NCBI GenBank assembly: GCA_026120185.1
Contig: JANUWF010002059.1
Span: 623,501-687,500 of the forward strand
Source of the DNA: Voacanga thouarsii
Taxonomy: Eukaryota > Streptophyta > Magnoliopsida > Gentianales > Apocynaceae
Direction of reading: 5' to 3'
Length of the DNA stretch: 64,000 bases
Position numbers and translations under genes: made by a program
The notes under the pieces: model-generated
What the model saw: only the letters and a program-made list of their open reading frames with translations
Told to the model about the DNA's origin: nothing
Databases searched by the model: none
In this document: positions 34,055 to 45,450 of the stretch, in pieces
Layout of the letters: each line of letters begins with the position of its first letter
Position numbering within the stretch: the stretch's first letter is position 1

Positions 34055-35757
34055 TATTAGTGTTATGCCCTAGAGGCATTCACTTATACATTGTATATGA
34101 CACATTTTATTTTAATAAAAGGCATTATTTATCTTACAGTTTCCTTTTGTTTACTTTAAGTAATATAACTGTTCGATAAAGTCCCTAGTACAACACTGTG
34201 TTAAGGAAATCATGATATGAGATTCCTACTACACTGGATGGTGTTAGTACTTAAATAGTCCCTAGTCATAGTATTAATGAGACAAGACATCATTAATGCT
34301 TTAAAACAAGCATGTGTTAGACTTCCTTATTTGATCAGGCGGTAGTTCTCATAACCGTGAGTATTGAGATACTCAAAGTTAACACATGGATGCTTGTTAA
34401 TGGAACAAGCTCATTGGATAACCTAGTTTTGAGATAATCATATGGATAACTATTTAGTGCCAGTGATATAATCTCAATATAGCAAATGTGCAAGTATCCT
34501 TAGACTTGAGATCTCTAAGGTACTTTGTTTGCTGAGTTTTGTACTTTGATTCCAATCTCCGGAGCTCGATCGAGGGCCGCCTATGGGATGGATATTGGGT
34601 ACATTGTGAGGTAAACGAAAGTAGTTGAGAGGGTTAATAAAGGATTCACCACTCTTAATAGTAGGCGCGAATATCTCACGGCCACTTATAGGAATTACTA
34701 CTCGAAAAGTCCTTGGCCAAGACAATTGTGTATTGGAAACAATTTCAATTGATACACATCTAGAGTAGTGGGTTCCTGGTACAAGTACTATTGTATTCGG
34801 GTCAGAATTATTTCTTTAGGGAGTTGGCACTAATTCCGTACTCCAAACCGAATGAGATATTGTATGGTGAAAGGAGTTAATTGCACTGAAGTTTGTTATT
34901 GAAAGGTTCATATCAAGTCACTTGACTTCCTGGACTCTTGGGTGATCATGATGTGTTGCTAGATACCGCTCATGATCTGGGAATATGGGTTTATTAATCC
35001 AATCCTGATTAGAATTAATAGGATTAATTCTAATTAATTATGAATTATTAATCTCAAAGACGTTTGGATTAATTCATGTTCTCTACCAATTGACTGGGAA
35101 ACCTAATAGGTCACACACAATAGAGGATTATATACTCAAGATATTATTTGATAACATTGTGGGGTTGATTGAGAGAAAGAAAAGTTGTTGTGGACAAATT
35201 ATAATTAGTTATAATTTGTGGTACAAGTTGTAATTGTGAGAACTTGATGTTTCCAATTACAATTAGGGAATTCTAATAGGATTAGAATTCTCAATTTTGG
35301 GAAGGGAATTTCGTGTGATATGTAGTAGCTAATAACACACAAAAAACCCTAGCCAATAGATGAACAACACACAATAGAAACAATAGCCACGAACTTTTTC
35401 TCTTCTTCTCTCTTGATTTGATCTTGAAGAGGAACCCTAGCCGTCACTTAGAATTTCTACTAGCACAGAAAACTACGTGCTTGAGTATTTCTCTATGTGG
35501 ATTACTATTAGAGATAATCACACACTATGATTATAGTGGGTAGATGTTCAACTCACGTGGAGGTTGATCACGAGGATTGTTGGATCGCGCCTCAACTTGA
35601 AGAAGAAAATTTTGTTCTTCACACGATCACCCAAAGGTAAAAGCTGTTGCCTTTATTGTCGTTATATCTTGTTTTCCACACATAGAAGAGTTTTGGGAGG
35701 GTATCTCGATTTATTTTCCATTGCGCCGTATGGGATACGAGCCTGAGATACCCAACA
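34055..35757 (+). repeat. 3' LTR of the deleted copia element (1703 bp)
   Basis: Starts TATTAGTGTTATGCCC (TG mutated to TA) after the polypurine tract and ends CCCAACA. Colinear with the solo LTR 24007-25698 and the truncated LTR 40224-41411, and with 45463-47188 on the other strand. Confidence 0.92.
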
Positions 35758-36059
35758 TCTATATAAGGTTGACTTTTGAAAAATAACATTTTGATCCCGA
35801 AAACTATTTATTGGCTTGATGTGCCTATGGAATTAACTGTTGGCCCTGTGAACCCTATGGGAATTATTATCAGACTTGTGAGTCAGTGGGATCAAATTCT
35901 GAAAAATGATATTTTGGCCCAAAAATGGTTTTCCTAATATAGAAAATGGTTTCCTGATATTCTCACGTACGAGCCTTTTTATGGATTTGGAAACCCGATG
36001 ACCAATATGAATCTTGAATTCTCAATTTCTTGAACTTATTAGCCCTTAACTCCAAAACA

Positions 36060-36365
36060 TGACTAACTTGAATACTTAGCGTAAGTACTAACTTGAATAC
36101 TTAGTATAAGCACTAACTTACTTGGCGTATGGACTAACTTGAATACTAGGCGTAAGCACTAACTTACTTGGCGTATGTATTAACTTGAGTACTTAGCGTA
36201 AGCATTAACTTGAATACATGGCGTAAGCACTAACTTGAATACCCAGCGTATGCCTTAACTTGAATACTTGTTGGCGTATGCACTGATTTGAATACTTGGC
36301 GTATGCACTCACTTGAATACTTGGCGTATGCACTTATTTGAATACTTTGTGTAAGCACAAACTTA
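36060..36365. repeat. Tandem array inside LARD LTR B, period about 25 bp
   Basis: About a dozen degenerate units of ACTTGAATACTTGGCGTAAG + CACTA. Equivalent to 14290-14397 plus 16199-16450 in copy A. Confidence 0.92.
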
Positions 36366-36767
36366 ATTCTCCATAGTACGCTTCGGTCTACTTACCCTTT
36401 CAGCAATGCATGGTTGAGTACTGTAGGTGCAGTCTAAGCATAATGTTACATGTTGCTGAAGGCGAAGCCTTGTGAGTTTTGCATATAGGCCACCTTCTGT
36501 TGAAAAAGAGTGCCTGTGATTTGGAAAATAGGACAATGGTTTGAAATTAAAATATAGTTTTACAAAAATCATTGAGTTTAGTTTTTCAAAAATGATTAAG
36601 TTCTAAATAAATTCTTCTTTAGGGAGTTTAAGAATTGCTTCCGGTAGAAAAATGATATGCTTTTTCACAAAGGTTTTATGTGCTCTAATTCTTTCATAAA
36701 ACATTAGCATACATGGGACTCACTGAGCATTACGCTCTCACGTGTGTTATCTCTTTTGAAAAATTCA

Positions 36768-36807
36768 GGATCAGAGGCGTAGCAAAAGCGTGGTGGACTC
36801 ATAGAGG
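36768..36807 (+). other. tRNA-like segment (5' half) in LARD LTR B
   Basis: GGATCAGAGGCGTAGCAAAA followed by GCGTGGTGGACTCATAGAGG. Homologous to 16835-16872. This copy is also close to the 5' half of initiator tRNA-Met as I recall it (GCGCAGCGGAAGCGTGGTGG). Confidence 0.5.
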
Positions 36808-37007
36808 CTCATGCTAAATCTTGGACCTGTTATACCATGAGTGTATATATCAGAAGCCAAATTCTTGTACTTTTCAATGTTAGAAAAAAAAATTTCCGCA
36901 GCCTTTTGAGTAATGTTTGTTATAAAAACGCCTTGTCTGAGCAATTAGAAAGTGCGATATTTCACAAAGTTATAGCCCACTATGTTATGAAAATATGGTA
37001 TGTTACA

Positions 37008-38180
37008 AGTGGAATCAGAGCATAGCGAAAATCATAATGGAGCTTCTGACGGAATATAGGTGAGCCTCAAATGGGACATTGGCGAGTCCATCATTGCTTT
37101 AGTTAGCATGAATTTATAGAGATAGTGTTTGGATATTGGAGTAGATATGACATGTGACTTCAAGATGTAATTTATTCTGATGAGCTAGAAGAAGAGTGAT
37201 TCGAGATAAATCTAATATCTCTGAAAAAGGTCTATGACCCCAAATTCAGACAATAGTAAAGGAATGGAGGTTAGAGAGACCTTATATAGGAATTATTAAC
37301 TAATTCTGAACATTCTATTTTGGGACCAGTAATAGTGAGATGAGGAATAAATGAGGTTGAACATTTAAAGGCCTTGTGTGTATAGTGCGATATGAATTGT
37401 GTGAACAAGAATATGCACACTTGTATAGTGTTTCTGTATTATATTTGAGTGCTAAAAGTCCTGATTTATCGTAATGTGTGAAAGGATATGATTATATCAA
37501 TACTAATTAACCAGGAATCATTAGACAATTAAAATTAAACGTGCTCGGGTTAGAGAAATTCTAGGATGGGTAACCTCTAGGACGTACCTATGAAAGTTGA
37601 TAGGAAGTTATTTATGGCTGTTTAAGGAAATGAAAGTATGATCTTTATGAAGAATGATATGAATACTAGAGGTTTAATTATAGATCATATGAGAATGATG
37701 TATGTGAAGGTATCTTATTAAGTTGAAAGAATATGAGAATTTCTCAAGAGATCATGTTTACATGTGCCAAATAGAAATTTTCTTCTATGTTATGTCATAG
37801 GAATGAGAAGTATTAAGATGTATACATTTGCTTGACGTCTCGTGAAGTAGACTTAAAGAGAAGACTGTAATATGTTCAATGCACTTATTGTCACAAGGGC
37901 ATACACACTCATGAGGAGTATTGGAAGAGACTTGACCATGTTATCAATGCGAAAAAATGTGACATACTTTAGCTAGTTGTCCATATATTGAAAAACAAAA
38001 AAGATGGCCCTTTTACTTATGAGGAATTTAAATCTAGAGTGTCACGAGGAAACAAAGGACCTATCAGAATTCATGTAGAGTTAAGGAGTCAATGGTAGAA
38101 GAAATTAGAAATAAACGTTTGATGGAATTAAGGTAAATCTAAATTTCGAGGACGAAATTTTTTTTGTAAGGAAGGGGGAA
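37008..38180 (+). other. LARD interior, copy 2
   Basis: Colinear with 17075-18250 over its whole length, including the gag-end remnant near 37850-38090 and the GGACGAAATTTTTTTTG block before a GGAAGGGGGAA polypurine tract. The knuckle is broken and no open frame of note remains. Confidence 0.85.
37010..37021 (+). other. Second primer binding site of the LARD array
   Basis: TGGAATCAGAGC, two bases after the end of LTR B. It has one change from the tRNA-Met site and one from the first copy at 17077. A second primer site after the middle LTR is what defines the tandem array. Confidence 0.8.
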
Positions 38181-39789
38181 TGTAATGCCCCACATTTTAC
38201 CTTCGATTGGCTACTACTTGTAATAGGATAAGAATTTGTATCAACTGCCAGAATAAAAGATAATCGGTGTAATAAAACGAATATTTTGGTAAAATAACAT
38301 TTTGCCAGGACCTGGATGCAATTATTGGATTTGTTCTACCCGTAGCCTAAATCTTCGAAAGGCTACTATTATTAATACAATAGGAATTTGAGGGTATGAT
38401 AGGAATGGAAATTGATCAGTGCGATGAAACACACGTTTTGGGAGTGGAATACTTTATTCGGGTTATTGGGGGTATTTTCGTCATTTTGATTGTGCTCGTG
38501 ACTTTGACCCCAAATTTGACCAAACTGAGAAATAATTTGAGAATTTAAGTATTATTAATGGGTTTAGTGAAATTTTTGGAGTTGAATGGTAAAGTAAAAT
38601 ATTTTTTCATTGCAGACCCGATTTTGGTCATTTTTGAGAAAAATTAGAAATGCGGGTAAAACTTGGACGTGTGGCTCTATATGATTGGTGTATAGGGACA
38701 TGTGTCATATTATGAGAGGTCGTATGAGATTTCATACAATATAAAGCTTATCAAATATGTATTATAAAATAAATAAAAAAAGGTGGACGAATGAAATTGC
38801 GACGCGTGGTGGATCGCTAACAACTTGTTACCAAATGGTCACCAAGTTGTATCATGTATGGCATTGGAGGAGCTGAATTTCAGCAAGGAAATTCATCCAT
38901 AAAGATGGCAGAAAGAAAAGGAAGAGAAAAGAAAGAAAAATGAAAGAAAAGATAGAGAAAATTGGAAAATGAGAGAAAAAGTGTGTGTTCTTGAGAGTTT
39001 GGTGATTCTTCGAGGAAAATTTTAGCTAGAATATCTCATACACATGGTAAAATACTATGCTTCAAGAATTAAAGTTGTAGTATTTGTTATGGTAATCGTT
39101 TGGATATGAATTATAACATGAAAACATAAGAATTGTGATGATCAAAGTGATTATTGTGTACTATGTGAGAATTTATGTGTGCAAGTATGTGTACCGCTTG
39201 GATGTAGGATCTTTAAGCTATATTTTGTATGGTAAATAAGGGTATTTGAATGGAGATTTAAAGGGTTGTTCATGATTGCGAAGAACGGTGGTAGAATTGG
39301 AATAAAAATGGGGTTAAACGTTAAAGAAAATGGATTATGATTGTTTTTAACGTTGATGTTAATTATATGTTATTTGCATAAGAACTTAGTGGCTTCTTGA
39401 ACCTGAAAACTTGAAGAATTAAGGTTTTTTGAAGGGAAAATGAAGTGGATTAAGGGTTATATAGGTGTTATAAATATAGAAGCACAAATAGGTGAAGTTG
39501 TTTTGTGAAAATAGATTAAAAATCATAAACTACTGGGGCTATTTTTGCCATAAATTGTCTCACAAGAACTAGGACTCTAAAAAGGGCTTACAAGAAATTA
39601 AATTTAAGAGTCTTACGGTTGTTTTGGTATATCATAGAGCCAAATCAGTGTTGCGGATTGAAAGTTTTGTGCGAAACAAAATCGTGTGTCAAAGTAGTAA
39701 AATTTCAGGATTTTGCTTGGGAAGTGAATGAACTTAAGGAAGAATAATTGTGTGATTTTGGATGAAATTAATGAGAAATATGGAGTGAA
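38181..39789 (+). repeat. LARD LTR copy C, truncated
   Basis: Starts TGTAATGCCCC and follows copies A and B to ATATGGAGTGAA at about 39789 (equivalent to 12970 in A), then sequence changes abruptly to copia. About 2.3 kb of the LTR is missing. Confidence 0.88.
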
Positions 39790-40223
39790 ACTTTTATTTT
39801 TAAAAATTAAATGAAATTCAAGTAAATCTAAACAAGTAATTAAAATAATATTTTTCAGTAAAACTGGTACATAATAATAGTTTTCTAGCTCTAAAATCGA
39901 TCCAGAAGGAAAATGTAAATGCTAAGTCCCTACAGTAAGTGTAGCAACCTTTTCTCTATTTGAAGTACGTAGGTCTACATCACTTTTCTCAAGCTTCCTA
40001 CTGCAACTTAGTCTTTGTAAGTTATTGTACAAATGAGATCCATATTCGGTATCCAATACCCATATCTCATTATTAAAAGCAATATTTATCTCAATCATAA
40101 ACATACCAGGAGTAGAAGTCAAAGTGCCCACAAGCTTCTCTGTTACCTTTTTTCCTTAGCGGTCTCCAAGTAGCTTTTGCAGTTGCATCTCCAATGGCCC
40201 ATCTTCCTATAATGGTGACATAG
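39790..40223 (-). pseudogene. copia gag end and protease fragment
   Basis: On the minus strand, near 40170-40215, there is a decayed zinc knuckle (CHHYRKMGHWRCNCK; second Cys is Tyr). After a frameshift, the frame at 39922-40131 carries WVLDTEYGSHLYNNLQRLS and KSDVDLRTSNREKVATLTVG. This is the plant copia protease core W-V-L-D-T-G-C-G-S-H with the active-site Gly changed (DTE). Protease would cut the element polyprotein. The piece is in the opposite orientation to the LTR that follows at 40224. Confidence 0.75.
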
Positions 40224-41411
40224 TATTAGTGTTGTGCCTTAGAGACAATCACTTGTACATTGTATATGACACATTTTATTTTAATAAAAGGTATTATTTA
40301 TATTATAATTTCTTTTGTTTACTTTTAAGTAATATAACTGTTCGATAAAGTCCCTAGAACAACACTGTGTTAAGAAAATCATGATAGAGATCATGATATG
40401 AGATTTCTACTACACTGTATAGTCCCTAGTTATAGTATTAATGAGACAAGACATCATTAATGCGCTAAGACTAGCATGTGTTAGACTTCCTGATTTGATC
40501 AGGTGGTGGTTCTCATATCTGTGAGTATTGAGATACTTAAAGTTAACACATGGATGCTTGTTAATGGAACAGGTTCATTGGATGACCTAGCTATGAGATA
40601 ATCACATGGATAACTATTTAGTGACAGTGATATAATCTCAATATAGCAAACGTGCAAGTGTCCTTAGACTTGAGATCTCTAAGGTACTTTGTTTGCTGAG
40701 CATTGTTCTTTGATTCCAATCTCCGTAGCTCGATCGAAGGCCACCTATGGGATGGATATTGGGTACATTGTGAGGTAAACAAAAGTAGATGAGAATGTCA
40801 ATAAATTATTCACCACTTCTAATAGTAGGGGCAAATATCTCACGACCATTTGTAGAAATTACTACTCGAAAAGTCTTTGGCCAAGGCGATTATGTATTGG
40901 AAACAGTTTCAATTGATACACATCTAGAGTAGTGGGTTCTTGGTCAAGTACTATCGTATTTAGGCCAGAATTAATTCTGGAGAGAGTTGGCACTAATTCC
41001 GTACTCCAAACCGATTGAGATATTGTATGGTGAAAGGAGTTAATTGCACTGTAGTTTGTTATTGAAGGGTTCATGTCAAGCCACTTGACTTCCTGGACTC
41101 TTGGGTGGTCATGATATGTTGCTAGATGCCGCTCATGATCTGCGATTATAGTTTATTAATTGATAAATTAATAAACCAATCATGATTAGAATTAATAGGA
41201 TTAATTCTAATTAATTATGGATTATTAATCTTAAAGACGTTTGGATTAATTCATGTGCGCTACCAATTGACTGGGAAACCTAATAGGCCACACACAATAG
41301 ATGATTATATATTCAAGATGTTATTTGATAACATAGTGGGGTTAATTAAGAGAAAGAGAAGTTGTGATGAACAAATTATAATTAGTTATAATTTATGGTC
41401 TAAATTGTAAT
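40224..41411 (+). repeat. Truncated copia LTR, plus strand
   Basis: Starts TATTAGTGTTGTGCC and follows 34055-35250 in order (GATAAAGTCCCTAG, GCCACTTGACTTCCTGGACTC, GATAACATAGTGGGGTTAAT). It breaks off at about 41411 against the end of a minus-strand gypsy element. About 500 bp of the LTR end is missing. Confidence 0.88.
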
Positions 41412-41428
41412 TGGATAGATTCCTATCA

Positions 41429-41441
41429 TGTCCCCTTTCTT
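41429..41441 (-). other. Polypurine tract of the deleted gypsy element
   Basis: Minus strand AAGAAAGGGGACA directly before TGATAGG, preceded by TTTGAGGACAAATCATC, a common context at the 3' end of gypsy interiors. Confidence 0.7.
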
Positions 41442-41859
41442 GAAGATGATTTGTCCTCAAATTAACACCTGTGTAAGATCTCAAGCAAGAAATCTTTTGT
41501 GAAGATAAAAATGCAAGTTTAGGCTCTTCCACATAAAGCTCATTTTCCCTCTCATATTTGCTTTTCTTCTTTGTAGCCTCGCTCTCATTATTTTCACTTT
41601 TCAAGCACAAGAAGGTCTCACTAACTTTGTCTCCCTTCTCACTCCTTTCCTCTTTGTTTTCATTTTTCAATTCCCAAGAAGTTTTTCCCATTTTTCCTCC
41701 ATCATTTTTCTTTTTTGTACTATCCTTTTGCTCTTCTTCTTTTCTTTCTTATTTTTACTTCTTTTGCAACTCTCTTCTCTCGTTATCCTTCTCCCTCAAG
41801 ATATTTTGATTTTTAAGCACCTCACTAGGGGATAATGGAAGTAGTATAATCTTCTTCCC

Positions 41860-42190
41860 ATCTTTGTTATATATTTATTCTCCCTCCCCTTATGTGCCAT
41901 ATTTCTATCAAACATCCCTGGTATTCCTAATAAAATATGTCCTACTTACATTCGGAACACATCATATAGCACCAAAGCATTATAGGCTCCCATATCAAAC
42001 TCAACCTCAACTTGTTTGTTTACTTTACTTCAGCATAATGACTTAACCAATGGAGTTTTTATGGTTTAAGATATCTCATGGTTTCTAATCTCAAGTCCTC
42101 CACTAAGGTAGCACTTATCACATTTGTGCAACTTGCTCTATCAATGATCATACTACAAGGCTTTTGTTGGATAAGGCACCTAGTGTAAAG
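41860..42190 (-). pseudogene. gypsy aspartic protease remnant
   Basis: Minus-strand translation from about 42185 gives RCLIQQKPCSMIIDRASCTN, then VISATLVEDLRLETM and YLKP. This parallels the plant gypsy retropepsin-like block C-x-x-I-I-D-x-G-S-C-x-N-V, with the active-site region reading D-R-A-S. After frameshifts, further pieces match WLN...V-K-...-V-L-L-G-R-P-W positions. No frame is intact. Confidence 0.6.
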
Positions 42191-43800
42191 ATATTACTCC
42201 TTTATGAATTCTCCTCTTTCTCAACAACATTTGCACTTGTAATCTTTCTAGCAACACTAATCAATGGAAAAACTTTCCCAACCTTAAGCCTTTCTTTACT
42301 AACCTCTTCTTCTCTAGGCTTTTGGGTTGTTATTAATGATTGTTTTGGTGTCTTACTTTTCTCATTTAGTGAATGTTGAAATATGGGATTGGTATATATG
42401 GATTTCTTAGGGTGGGTCCCTTTCCTTGTACCTCTCAATTTTTTCCCTTATGTTTCCTTTATCTAACTTTAAACTTTTTCTATCTCTTCCCTTTATTGGA
42501 ATTTTTAGACAACCTCCCATAAAATACTCTCCATATCCCTTCTTTAGTTGCTCATATAATGGGGGTGGAGGTTTGTATTCATTTCTCACTCTAAGGCTAT
42601 CTCTCCTTTTTGCATTCCTTGAGGTTTGGCTGGTTAGATTTCATCCCCTTAACGTCCTTCCTCATGCCTTCCATTTTTGCTTGGAAAATTTCAAATGTGA
42701 CTTGAATATCAAATGAAGTTCCTTGGGACATTAGTTTTGAGAATTTCAAGGGTTCTCACTTAGAAAATTTGGATAAAAGGGGAAAATAATTTCTCACAAT
42801 CACTCCCTCATGTGTATCCAGTCACGAATTAATGCTCAACCCTGGTGTTTAGCTCTCATTTGGCTTTTAACAAGAATAAACTCACACTCTTGCCTTTTTC
42901 AAGCACTCAATAAGTTTTTTTCTGCAAAAATCTCTACAATTGCTTAGGAGCTAGTCCAAACTCGACAAGTTTACTAACCCTCTAAGGACAACCAACTAGA
43001 TGACTAATAGTGGAAGTTGATCAACACATAATAATGAGTCTTAAGGAGTTTATATCTATCAAGTAGATATAATGAAATCAAGAAGATCAACAAAATTGAC
43101 TAGGGAATGGGTGAATGGACAAGACCTAACAAGAATTTTCAATGTAACACTAGAAGTTCAAAGAATATAGCATCCAAGAGCCAAAACAAGAATTTGATAA
43201 CTAAGATGATCTTAATGGACAAGAAATGTTCCCAAGATACTTGAAATGATAGAAAATCAAGTATAGGAAGTGTTCACAAAAAGTTTTAGCCACAATTTCA
43301 AGTGAAAAGTTTACTCAAGCATAATATCAAAAACTTGAGTTGCATCCTTGTAACTCAAGGGTTTTCAAAATTTTCACACTTGTAACAACTCAAAAACTCA
43401 AGAATCACAAAAAAAAAAAAAAAAAAAAAATCAATCCCCAATAGTTATACTAATATCAAGGAACAAATTCAAAGCAAGAACAAAGCAAAAAGTTGAGTTT
43501 TATAGCCCCCAAAATTAGCATAAAAATGAGTGATGGGATTTGTTGTGTCCAGAAATTCTTGTTGTAAATATACTCAATAAACTTCAAATTTTCTACACTT
43601 TAACACTTCAAACAGGCACCCAATTATCGACCAAACATGTAGGCTCAATTTTACAACAAACCCATGGCACAAGTTGAAGTTTTTGACATTAAAAAACAAC
43701 ACCCAATAAAGCGACAGAAATCTGAAAAATTTCACAAAAGCTTGAAGAGATTGTACGTTTGCCCAAAGAAAGTTGTGTTAATTAGAATCAGCAAAAGCTT
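42191..43800 (-). pseudogene. gag region remnant of the deleted gypsy element
   Basis: Between the primer site and protease. Lys/Glu-rich minus-strand frames at 42202-42438 and 42407-42589 fit the charged C-terminal part of gag, but no capsid or knuckle motif is readable. An A-run lies at 43410-43431. The area 42600-43800 shows no recognisable coding. Confidence 0.45.
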
Positions 43801-43812
43801 GCTCTGATACCA
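43801..43812 (-). other. Primer binding site, initiator tRNA-Met
   Basis: Minus strand TGGTATCAGAGC, an exact match to the tRNA-Met type site, two bases inside the 5' LTR end. Confidence 0.88.
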
Positions 43813-43814
43813 AA

Positions 43815-44932
43815 TGCTTTGATATGATCTTGGGATTGATTTCTCAATAAATTTCATGGCTAAATTTAGGGTGAAATGCAAGACCTAATTAAGAGCTTAA
43901 AACAGTGAAATTAGTGAAGAAACAAGATACCTAATTCAAATACTAGGACCTTAAGCCAAAATAAATAACTTAGAACTCTAGAAATGAGAATCAAGTCATC
44001 CAAATCACAACTAAAGACCCTTGATTCAACAATAAACCAAGAACATTTTGAAGAAGGTGATTTAGGCAACCAACTTTACTTTCAACAAGATATTTAGATT
44101 ATTTATAACCTAAGATACAAATTAGCAAGGTAATTGATCTATCCTAAAAGAGTTTATAGACTAGTACATAAGGAAGGACTAGACCTAAGAATCATCTTGA
44201 TGTTCATGGGATTTACCTAAGAGGAATCACCTCTCAAAAGCTCTCAAAGAAGACTATTTGATTTCTATCAGAATCTAAAAGTTACATTTGAATTGTTATA
44301 ATGCTATATATATAGGCATCTAGACCTAACTATGATGAGATAAAATCTCAGCCATTCAAGCCTTTAAAAGGTCCAAAATATCCCTATTATATAATAAAAA
44401 TAATGAGAATTTAATTGGGAATAAAATAAAACAATAATGGAAAAATTGAAGAAAAATCAGGTGTTGCCCGAAGTTAGCCGGCATCGGTTCTGAGGCCCAG
44501 TCAGTGTCGATTGTGGCCTAAACTTCACACACTGTTGGTCCTAGAATGGGACCGGCACTAGTTTCGATTTCTCAAGCTGGCGCCGATTTGGCTCTATCCG
44601 GTCTCCTCTGTTTTGTGACCCCAACTGCCTTGGCTTGATTTTGGAGCCCCTTCTGAACCTATTTCATCCTAGCCTTTGCCTTGGCACTTTTAGGACTGGG
44701 TTGATAAATTTTCTTGACCTTCCATATGGTGTGTTGTTCCAATTGAGCACCACTTCTTCTTAGCAACCATTTCTTCACACTTTTCATGTTCCTTGGCTTG
44801 TTGGTTGGTTTTGCTTGAATTCTCCCTTGTAAGCCTCCAGGTCTTGGATTCTTCCAAGGTGCCATAAAGTGTGGCTTGTAGTTCCATTCCCCTTCTTTAA
44901 CTTTAGTATATTGCTTGGATGGATTCCTATCA
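43815..44932 (-). repeat. 5' LTR of the deleted gypsy element (1118 bp)
   Basis: On minus: TGATAGGAATCC...ATATCAAAGCA. It contains four degenerate GC motifs of the kind seen in Athila U3 (GGCGCCAGCT near 44580, TGCCGGTCC near 44553, CGACACTGACTGG near 44505, GATGCCGGCTAAC near 44483), then TATATATAG at about 44310-44318 as a TATA candidate, then a leader. The frames at 44659-44887 have no domain. Confidence 0.75.
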
Positions 44933-44959
44933 CGAGTTAATTTTTTGTTTTTTACTTCG

Positions 44960-45095
44960 GGTCACCTGGGATCTTTTCTGGGCTACCTAGGACTTTCCTA
45001 GGCCACCTGGGAGATCCCTTGGTTGTCTAGGACCTTTCTAGGCCACCTAGGAGCTCCCTGGATGGCCTTGGACTTTCCTAGGTTGCATGGAACAT
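44960..45095. repeat. Minisatellite, about 42 bp x 3
   Basis: Roughly three units built on CTAGGACTTTCCTAGGCCAC + CTGGGAG-TCCCTTGG, within the copia leader. Internal CCTAGG palindromes recur in each unit. Confidence 0.85.
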
Positions 45096-45450
45096 GGCCA
45101 ACAACTTTTTTTTTCCCGTTTCATTTCACTTTTTTTTCGTTTCATTATTTTAGTTCAATTTTGGAAACAAATTTTCTTGTGGGATTTAGTTTTTTGAAAA
45201 CACGTTAATCTCTATTAAAAAGTCTATGTGATCACAATCAACAATTAAACCCAACCCAAACATTGCGCATGCAATGATATTTAAACCTTTTATTGCAACA
45301 ATTTCAATAATTTGCACGCCAGAAAATAAAAAAAACCATTAAAATGAATTTTCCAAGTCAAAATATTTGTGAAACAATTTCACAAATCTGAATATATTTA
45401 TGAAATAATTTCAAAAATAATAACAAATTCTTAAAATATACACGAGATAG

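Larger units (their letters stand above)
32758..35757 (+). mobile_element. Internally deleted copia element, TSD TCTAT
   Basis: TGTTAGTGTTGTG at the left and GATACCCAACA at the right, with exact duplications TCTAT at 32753-32757 and 35758-35762. Inside are only the first 200 bp of the 5' LTR, the end of RT plus RNase H, and a complete 1703-bp 3' LTR. The rest of the 5' LTR, the primer site, gag, protease, integrase and most of RT are deleted in one block. Integrity of the outer target sites shows the deletion happened after insertion, or that a deleted cDNA was inserted. Confidence 0.9.
35763..37007 (+). repeat. LARD LTR copy B, third segment
   Basis: Resumes after the copia insertion, carries the 25-bp tandem array and the tRNA-like segment, and ends TGTTACA at 37007. 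Confidence 0.9.
11357..39789 (+). mobile_element. LARD-like non-autonomous gypsy element in a three-LTR array
   Basis: Three copies of one LTR start at 11357, 18251 and 38181 (TGTAATACCCC / TGTAATGCCCC, then CATTTTACCTTCGATTG). Two copies of a 1.2 kb interior separate them. Copies A and B end TGTTACA at 17074 and 37007 and are each followed by a tRNA-Met-type primer site. Copy C is truncated at about 39789. Removing later insertions with their target duplications gives LTRs of about 3922 bp (A) and 3859 bp (B) by coordinate arithmetic. The interior keeps only a gag-end remnant and no pol, as in large retrotransposon derivatives that rely on enzymes from related elements. The GAGGACGAAATTT plus polypurine end is typical of Tekay/Del chromoviruses. 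Confidence 0.8.
41412..44932 (-). mobile_element. Deleted Ty3/gypsy element, minus strand
   Basis: 5' LTR at 43815-44932, primer site at 43801-43812, gag/protease remnants, polypurine tract at 41429-41441, and a 3' LTR reduced to its first 16-17 bases (TGATAGGAATCTATCC on minus, against TGATAGGAATCCATCC in the 5' LTR). RT, RNase H and integrase are absent, so most of pol is deleted. The 3' side is joined directly to a truncated copia LTR. Confidence 0.75.

Noticed and set aside
36060..36365. CRISPR-like array
   Set aside because: The repeats are degenerate, without unique spacers, lie within a plant LTR, and the window is eukaryotic.
41558..41809. Plus-strand Phe/Ser-rich frame
   Set aside because: It is antisense to a Lys/Glu-rich gag region of a minus-strand gypsy element.
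45023..45208. Short plus-strand frame across the 42-bp minisatellite
   Set aside because: It is produced by the tandem repeat in a copia leader.
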